From Microbispora siamensis (GTDB lineage: Bacteria > Actinomycetota > Actinomycetes > Streptosporangiales > Streptosporangiaceae), in assembly GCF_016863095.1 (NCBI RefSeq), contig NZ_BOOF01000017.1:124001-188000 (forward strand): 64,000 nucleotides of DNA, in the 5' to 3' direction. This document shows, piece after piece, positions 59,109 through 64,000 of the stretch. The notes under the pieces are model-generated. The model was not told where the DNA came from. It ran no database searches and saw only the letters and a program-made list of their open reading frames with translations. The translations under genes and the position numbers were made by a program. Position 1 is the stretch's first letter; each line of letters begins with the position of its first letter.

Positions 59109-61604
59109 ATGTCGCAACTTCCCGCAGACGCCCACGCCGTCGTCATCGGTGGCGGAGTGGCCGGATGCAGCGTCGCCTATCACCTCGCCCGGCTCGGCTG
59201 GACCGACGTGATCCTGGTCGAACGGCACGACCTCACCGAGGGCACGACCTGGCACTCCGCCGGCTTCGTCGGCCAGCTCAGGTCCACCGTGACGCAGACC
59301 CGGATGATCATGTACTCGGCCGGTCTCTACCCCGAGTTGCGCGAGCTGACCGGGCTCGATCCGGGCTGGCACGGCGTGGGCGGCCTGCGCCTGGCCACCA
59401 CCTCCGAGCGCATGGAGGAACTGCTGCGCCAGGCCGGGGCGGCCGAGACGTACGGGCTCGATCTGGAGGTGCTCGACCCCCGGGGCACGCTCGACCGGCT
59501 GCCGCTGCTGGAGGTGGGCGACGTCCTCGGGTCGCTGTGGCTGCCCGGTGACGGCTGGCTCGACCCGGCCCGGCTCGGTCACGCGCTGGCCGAGGGCGCC
59601 CGCAGGCTCGGCGTACGGATCTTCACTGGCGTGGAGGTCACCGGCATCGACGTCCACGACGGCCGCGTGCGTGCCGTACGGCTGCGCGGTGAGGACGGTG
59701 AGCACGTCGTGCGCACGGAGACCGTAGTGAACGCGGCCGGGGCGGCGTCCGGGGTGGTCGGCCGCATGGCCGGGGCGGAGATCCCGATCGTGCCGATCAA
59801 GCACCAGTACGTGGTGACCCCGGAGTCCGGCGTCCCGGCGGACACGCCGACCGTGCGGGACCCGGACAACATCGTGTACTTCCGCGAGGAGGACGGCGGC
59901 ATCCTCGTCGGCGGCTACATCAGGAGCCCGCAGATCTGGGACGCCAACCGGCCGTTGTCCGAGCCCCGGACCCTCTTCACGCCCGACATGCCGAAGTTCC
60001 GCGAGTCGTGGGACTCGGCGGTCCGGCGGGTGCCGTCACTGAAGCCGGTCGGGGACGGCGACGACCCGGCGGCGTTCCGCAAGGTCGTGCACGGGCCGGA
60101 AGCCTTCACGCCCGACGGGGAGTTCCTACTGGGGGAGACCGAGGTCGGCGGACTGTGGGTGGCGGCCGGCTTCTGCGTGCACGGCCTGGCCGCCGCCGGC
60201 GGTGTGGGCAAGGTCATGGCCGAGTGGATCGTCGAGGGCGCTCCCGAATACGACGTCTTCGGCATGGACGTGCGCCGTTTCGGTGTCCATGCCCGGTCGG
60301 CCCGCTGGGCCCGCGCCAGGGCCCTGGACTCCTACAGCAAGTACTACGACATCGTCTATCCCGGCGAGGAGCGCACCGCCGCCCGGCCGCTGCGCCGTTC
60401 GCCCGCCTGGGTGCGGCACGAGGCGCTGGGCGCGACCTTCGGCGAGAAGGCCGGTTGGGAGCGGGTCAACTGGTATCCGCCCACGTCGGACGCCGAGACT
60501 GTACGGCCGAGGGGCTGGGCGGGCCGGGTCTGGTCTCCGGCGATCCGCGAGGAGTGCCTGGCGACGCGGGACGCCGCCGGGCTGTTCGACCAGACGTCCT
60601 TCGCCAAGCTGGAAATATCCGGATCTGTCGCTGACCTGGAGCGGCTCGCGGGCAACGCCCTGGATCGGCCCGTGGGCGCAGAGGTTCACCCGCCGGTCTA
60701 CCCGGTGGTCTACACGCAACTGCTCAACGAACGCGGCGGCATCGAGGCGGACGTGACCGTGACCCGGCTGGCGGAGGACCGGTTCCGCCTCGTCACCGGC
60801 ACGGCGTTCGGAGTCCACGACGCCGCGCTGCTGCGCCGTCACGGGCTGTCGGTCGCCGACGTCACCTCCGCCTACGCGTGCTACTGCCTGTGGGGGCCTC
60901 GTGCGTACGAGATCCTGGCGTCGCTGACGGACGACGACCTGACCTTCGGCTACCTGCGGGCGGCCGAGATCAGCGTGGGGCACGTCCCGGTGCTCGCCCA
61001 GCGGGTCACGTTCGTGGGCGAGTTCGGCTGGGAGCTCTATTGCCCATCCGAGTACGGGCTGACGTTGTGGGACTCCCTCGTCGAGGCGGGCCTGCCGTAC
61101 GGCATGCGACCGGCGGGCTACCGCGCGCTCGATTCGCTGCGGCTGGAGAAGGGCTACCGCGTCTGGGGCCTCGACATCACGCCCGAAACCACCCCGCTGG
61201 AGGCCGGGCTCGGCTTCGCCGTACGGGCAGAGCGCCGGGCCGCCCTGCCGCGTCCCCGTACGGCGCTGCGCTGCCTGGTGCTCGACGACGAGCGTGACGT
61301 CTGCCTGGGCGGCGAGCCCGTCCGGCTGGACGGTCGTCCGGTCTCCCGTGTCACCAGCGGCGGGTTCGGCCACCGCGTCGGCCGCTCAATCGCGTACGCC
61401 TACCTGCCGGTGGAGGTCGAGCCCGGCGGACGTGTCGAGGTAGGCGTCAACGGCCGTCGCGTGGGCGCCACCATCACCCGTGAGCCGCTCTACGACCCCG
61501 AGGGCACCCGAGTCAGGGCCGAGCCCTGGACGGCATCCGGTGCGGCCGGATCCGGCGTGTCCCGCGGCTCCGCATTCACTACGGGATCAGCACTTTGTCG
61601 ATGA
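59109..61604 (+). CDS. Sarcosine/dimethylglycine-dehydrogenase-type FAD oxidoreductase with GcvT domains
   Basis: An 831-residue two-part enzyme. The N-terminal DAO-type FAD domain opens with AVVIGGGVAGCSVAYHLARL, ERHDLTEGTTWHSAGFVGQL (the conserved His for covalent or close FAD binding). The C-terminal half resembles the aminomethyltransferase (GcvT) folate-binding domain (DAAGLFDQTSFAKLEISG, VTFVGEFGWELYCPSEYGL, LRLEKGYRVWGLDIT). Such enzymes demethylate dimethylglycine or sarcosine and pass the one-carbon unit to tetrahydrofolate. The last 26 bp overlap the convergent fasciclin gene, and the Ser/Gly-rich C-terminus is read through that region. Confidence 0.93.
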   Translation: MSQLPADAHAVVIGGGVAGCSVAYHLARLGWTDVILVERHDLTEGTTWHSAGFVGQLRSTVTQTRMIMYSAGLYPELRELTGLDPGWHGVGGLRLATTSERMEELLRQAGAAETYGLDLEVLDPRGTLDRLPLLEVGDVLGSLWLPGDGWLDPARLGHALAEGARRLGVRIFTGVEVTGIDVHDGRVRAVRLRGEDGEHVVRTETVVNAAGAASGVVGRMAGAEIPIVPIKHQYVVTPESGVPADTPTVRDPDNIVYFREEDGGILVGGYIRSPQIWDANRPLSEPRTLFTPDMPKFRESWDSAVRRVPSLKPVGDGDDPAAFRKVVHGPEAFTPDGEFLLGETEVGGLWVAAGFCVHGLAAAGGVGKVMAEWIVEGAPEYDVFGMDVRRFGVHARSARWARARALDSYSKYYDIVYPGEERTAARPLRRSPAWVRHEALGATFGEKAGWERVNWYPPTSDAETVRPRGWAGRVWSPAIREECLATRDAAGLFDQTSFAKLEISGSVADLERLAGNALDRPVGAEVHPPVYPVVYTQLLNERGGIEADVTVTRLAEDRFRLVTGTAFGVHDAALLRRHGLSVADVTSAYACYCLWGPRAYEILASLTDDDLTFGYLRAAEISVGHVPVLAQRVTFVGEFGWELYCPSEYGLTLWDSLVEAGLPYGMRPAGYRALDSLRLEKGYRVWGLDITPETTPLEAGLGFAVRAERRAALPRPRTALRCLVLDDERDVCLGGEPVRLDGRPVSRVTSGGFGHRVGRSIAYAYLPVEVEPGGRVEVGVNGRRVGATITREPLYDPEGTRVRAEPWTASGAAGSGVSRGSAFTTGSALCR

Positions 61605-62499
61605 GATAAACGGTGGCGTTGGCCGTCTGGATCTCTCCGCAGAGCACCTTGGCGTCGTTGCCGACGATGAGGTCCTGACCGGACAGGCGAGTGGTGAGCT
61701 CGCGGCCCTCCTTGGTGGTGAGCTTGGCGTTGGTCAGGTCGTTTCGGGTCTTGCGCCCTTCGACCACGTGGTATGCCAGGACCTGGCGCTCCCAGTCCTT
61801 GTCGTCGGAGAACATCCGGTCCAGCTCGAACTTCGGCAGCTTCCCGAACGCTTCGTTCACCGGCACGAACACGGTGATGTCCTTGGTCGAATCGAGATAC
61901 TGAGCCAGGTCGGCCTTCGAAAGGGCCGACGCCATCTTCGACAGGTCGGGAACGCCGGCGATCGCGGTGGCCACCGGCTGCCCGCTCATGGCCTCGGTGC
62001 CGGTCACGGCCGAGCAGCCGGAGCCGGACGGCACGGCCGGCGGCCCATCCTGGCGCTGCCGTTGTCCCGAATCGTCCGGCTGCCAACCCGGACAGTGAGG
62101 CGGCCGAACCGGACAGTGGGGCGACCGATACCGACCCTGGCACCGCGGCGGCTGAACCGCACAGGGAGACGGCGAGGGCGAGCCAGGCGACGTCGTGAGC
62201 GGGCTGTGGGGTGACGGCCGCGGACTGCCCGGTGACGGAAATGGGCTGTGGCGCGGCGGAAACGGGCTATGAGGTGGCGGAGCCGAACCATGCGGCGGCG
62301 GTAAAGGAGGCGCCTTTGTGTGCGGAGCCTGGGGTGCCTCAGGGTTGGCGGGCGGAGCCTCCGGGTTGGCAGGTGGCGAGGGGGGTGCGGGATTGGGGTT
62401 GACCGCGGACCACTGGGCCGCGCCGGCGAGTTGCGGCATGACGCCGAAGGCGACGCTGACCGCGCTGAAGGTGGACGCGAGAAGGGCCCTCTTCTTCAT
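61579..62499 (-). CDS. Secreted fasciclin (FAS1) domain protein with long Pro-rich linker
   Basis: 306 residues. A signal peptide (KKRALLASTFSAVSVAFGVM) is followed by about 125 residues of Pro/Ser/His/Arg-rich low-complexity linker that contains four or more Cys (PCAVQPPRC, SPHC, PPHC). A FAS1 domain like mycobacterial MPT70/MPT83 comes next (DITVFVPVNEAFGKLPKFEL, VLAYHVVEGRK, VYLIDKVLIP) with Cys in SGSGCSAV and KVLCGEI that can form the known disulfide. It probably mediates adhesion at the cell surface. The linker is unusual in having Cys; a compensated frameshift within it is possible. Confidence 0.85.
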   Translation of the reverse strand: MKKRALLASTFSAVSVAFGVMPQLAGAAQWSAVNPNPAPPSPPANPEAPPANPEAPQAPHTKAPPLPPPHGSAPPPHSPFPPRHSPFPSPGSPRPSPHSPLTTSPGSPSPSPCAVQPPRCQGRYRSPHCPVRPPHCPGWQPDDSGQRQRQDGPPAVPSGSGCSAVTGTEAMSGQPVATAIAGVPDLSKMASALSKADLAQYLDSTKDITVFVPVNEAFGKLPKFELDRMFSDDKDWERQVLAYHVVEGRKTRNDLTNAKLTTKEGRELTTRLSGQDLIVGNDAKVLCGEIQTANATVYLIDKVLIP

Positions 62500-62773
62500 G
62501 GCTCTGCCTCCTGCACGACGGAGATCTGGTGCTTGCAGGCCGGGTCGGCCGTTCGCGAATCGAAATACGGCGGAGCCACAGGGCCTGTGTGGGCATATCC
62601 GGTCGCATCGGCTCGGCCTCGGTATGAGCCTGATGAGTTGGACGCCGGACGCCGTGGGTCACCCCACTCACATCCAAGTATCGCTACTGCCGAGTAGCTT
62701 CGGCTTCTCTAACTCTGAAGCCTGCGCAAACGACTCGCCTGACGCGTAGATCGTGGTGCCGGCGTGCCAATCG

Positions 62774-63652
62774 TCACGGGGGCAGTTCGCCGCGGGTGGG
62801 CAGGCCCTGCCAGGAGCTGTGGCTGGCGACCGCGAAGGCGGCCACGGAGATGCCGCGCTTGAGGCGGTCCGCAGGGTGCAGCCCGTCCAGGATCGCGCTG
62901 AGGTAGCCCGCGACGAACGCGCCGCCGACCTCGGAGGGATCGACCGCGGTCACGGGGGCGGCCTGGGTGTCGTAGCGCAGGCCCTCGACGGTGGCGCTTG
63001 CGCCCTTGGCGCCTCGGGTCACGACCAGTTCGGGCGTGGACGCGAGCACGGGCTCCACGAGCATGAGCTCGTCCTGGGTCGCGAAGAGCACGTCGGCCGA
63101 GGCGGCGAGTTCGGTGAGCCCCTGCCGGGCCTCCTCGGCGCTCTCCCAGAGGTTCGCGCGGTGGTTGACGTCCACGGAGACGAGCACGCCGGCGTCCCTG
63201 GCGAGCTTGACGGCGTGGTGGACGGCACTCCACGCGAGGCCGCTCAGCCCGAGGGTGACGCCGGTGACGTGCAGGATCCGCGCCGACTGGACGGCCTCAC
63301 CGGGCACGTCGCCGGTCGACAGGTGCGACCCGGCCGAGCCCTCCCGGTAGTGGACGGCATGCGACGAACGGCCGATGCGCCGCTGGCGGAGGATCAGCCC
63401 GGTCGCCGCCGTCTCGTCCACCCGTACGTGGGAGACGTCCACACCCTCGCCGCGCAGCACGGTCAGCGTGCGCATGCCGAGTTCGTCGGCGCTGACCCGG
63501 CCCAGCCAACTCACCGTGTGGCCGAGCCGGGCCAGGCCGACCGCCGTCGTCAGCTCGGGCCCCTCCACGTCGAGGCGGATGGTCATGTCATGCCGGAGCC
63601 GGTCGCCGGAGACGACCCCCAATGCCTCTCCGAGCGTGAAAACCTCGGTCAT
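62774..63652 (-). CDS. PfkB-family carbohydrate kinase homologue with altered catalytic Asp
   Basis: 292 residues with ribokinase-fold features: TLGEALGVVSGD, an early ELTTAVGLARLGHTVSWLGR stretch, VSVDVNHRANLWES (the D-x-N-x-R of KDG kinases) and VVTRGAKGASATVEGL. The family's second signature GAGDxF, whose Asp is the catalytic base, here reads VDPSEVGGAFVAGYLSAIL: Gly at the Asp position and Glu-Val for Gly-Ala. The codon is GGC where GAC would be needed. The rest of the fold is intact, so this may be an inactive or changed-function homologue. 2-keto-3-deoxygluconate kinase is the closest type by motif. Confidence 0.86.
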   Translation of the reverse strand: MTEVFTLGEALGVVSGDRLRHDMTIRLDVEGPELTTAVGLARLGHTVSWLGRVSADELGMRTLTVLRGEGVDVSHVRVDETAATGLILRQRRIGRSSHAVHYREGSAGSHLSTGDVPGEAVQSARILHVTGVTLGLSGLAWSAVHHAVKLARDAGVLVSVDVNHRANLWESAEEARQGLTELAASADVLFATQDELMLVEPVLASTPELVVTRGAKGASATVEGLRYDTQAAPVTAVDPSEVGGAFVAGYLSAILDGLHPADRLKRGISVAAFAVASHSSWQGLPTRGELPP

Positions 63653-63718
63653 GCCGTAAGTCCGCGGGATTGCACCGGGAAAGCATGACAGAGCCTGATC
63701 CGCCGGGAAAGCCCTCGC

Positions 63719-64000
63719 TCAGGCGCCGAACGCGTCCACGGCGGCCTGGCAGAAGGCCTTCAGGTCGTCCGGCTTCCGGCTGGTCACCAGCGTGTTCGGG
63801 CCGCCCGTACAGACCATGACCTCCTGGTCCACCCAGGTCGCCCCCGCATTGCGCAGGTCGGTCTGGAGGCTTGGCCACGAGGTCAGGGTGCGCCCGCGCA
63901 CCACGTCGGCCTCCACGAGGGTCCACGGCGCGTGGCAGATCGCCGCGACCGGCTTGCCCGCGTCGAAGAACTCCTTGACGAACCGTACGGCCTCCGGCCG
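63719..64000 (-). CDS. DJ-1/PfpI-family protein (5' part cut by the window end)
   Basis: Leftward frame open from base 64000 to a stop at 63719, about 93 residues of the C-terminal half. It includes [20 protein letters not shown], carrying the nucleophile-elbow Cys (AICHAP), then [20 protein letters not shown] and a final helix [15 protein letters not shown]. These are the family's conserved elements (YhbO/PfpI-type). Members are glyoxalase III/protein-deglycase-like or stress proteins. Divergence from neighbours cannot be judged as the start is outside. Confidence 0.9.
   Translation of the reverse strand, partial: RPEAVRFVKEFFDAGKPVAAICHAPWTLVEADVVRGRTLTSWPSLQTDLRNAGATWVDQEVMVCTGGPNTLVTSRKPDDLKAFCQAAVDAFGA

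Noticed and set aside
62702-62722. GGCTTC...GAAGCC hairpin after the PfkB gene
   Set aside because: Six-bp stem and no U-tract; too weak to call a terminator.

Overview
The window is 64 kb of uniformly GC-rich chromosomal DNA. The gene style is that of a filamentous actinomycete: GTG and TTG starts, GTGA/ATGA stop-start overlaps, BTAD-type and LAL regulators, MaoC-type dehydratase genes beside rpmG and murB, and an IdeR/DmdR-type iron box. The gene mix suggests a member of the Streptosporangiales, but this is inference; there is no 16S gene or other decisive marker here.

Region by region. (1) 1-2104: the 3' part of an erythromycin-esterase-like gene, then an arsenic/metal-type cassette (ArsR repressor and GNAT acetyltransferase leftward, ArsI/CadI-type dioxygenase rightward). 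(2) 2085-9720: a divergent five-gene unit with a membrane-anchored GTPase-associated protein (GAP1-like), a P-loop GTPase and a degenerate vWA-like protein leftward, and a DUF4407 membrane protein and a Ser/Thr kinase with an MgtE-N-like tail rightward. It resembles the NTP-dependent conflict/signalling modules of multicellular bacteria. (3) 9796-20410: a complete thioamitide (thioviridamide-like) RiPP cluster. A 77-aa precursor ends in TFTGALVTPATHC, and every expected tailoring class is present: active kinase, pseudokinase, HopA1-type lyase, cysteine decarboxylase, PRMT-like methyltransferase, YcaO, TfuA, 2-oxoglutarate oxygenase and C1 peptidase. A membrane protein and a TetR regulator close it. 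Unlike the co-directional arrangement I recall for thioviridamide, three genes diverge from the precursor operon across a 241-bp control region holding two candidate promoters and three ATAT-centred palindromes. This is the most notable locus of the window.

(4) 20898-30414: a secreted subtilase, a TetR gene, an apparently fused and broken cadD-tehA pair, small membrane/DUF proteins, a pnuC-nadR salvage operon behind a perfect palindrome, and a class A beta-lactamase. (5) 30494-38494: a class A penicillin-binding protein, STAS protein, NlpC/P60 hydrolase, large AfsR-like regulator, hemerythrin, a small protein and a lipoprotein. (6) 38614-42542: tRNA-Thr, tRNA-Met, rpmG, a hadA/hadB-like pair, a disordered hypothetical protein, murB, and a GDT1/UPF0016 cation transporter behind a candidate yybP-ykoY manganese riboswitch.

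(7) 42554-50531: a LAL regulator, a small basic protein, deoC with two aldehyde dehydrogenase-type genes (the second only a half), and a short Rho paralogue. (8) 50787-56534: a LURP-one-like protein, an iron-regulated siderophore ABC importer, PspC and LipB. (9) 56548-64000: an amino acid permease, a choline-kinase-like enzyme divergent from a sarcosine/dimethylglycine-dehydrogenase-type flavoenzyme across a GntR-like palindrome, a secreted fasciclin protein, a PfkB-family protein lacking its catalytic Asp, and a DJ-1/PfpI protein cut by the window end.

I saw no insertion sequences, CRISPR arrays, rRNA genes or attachment sites.
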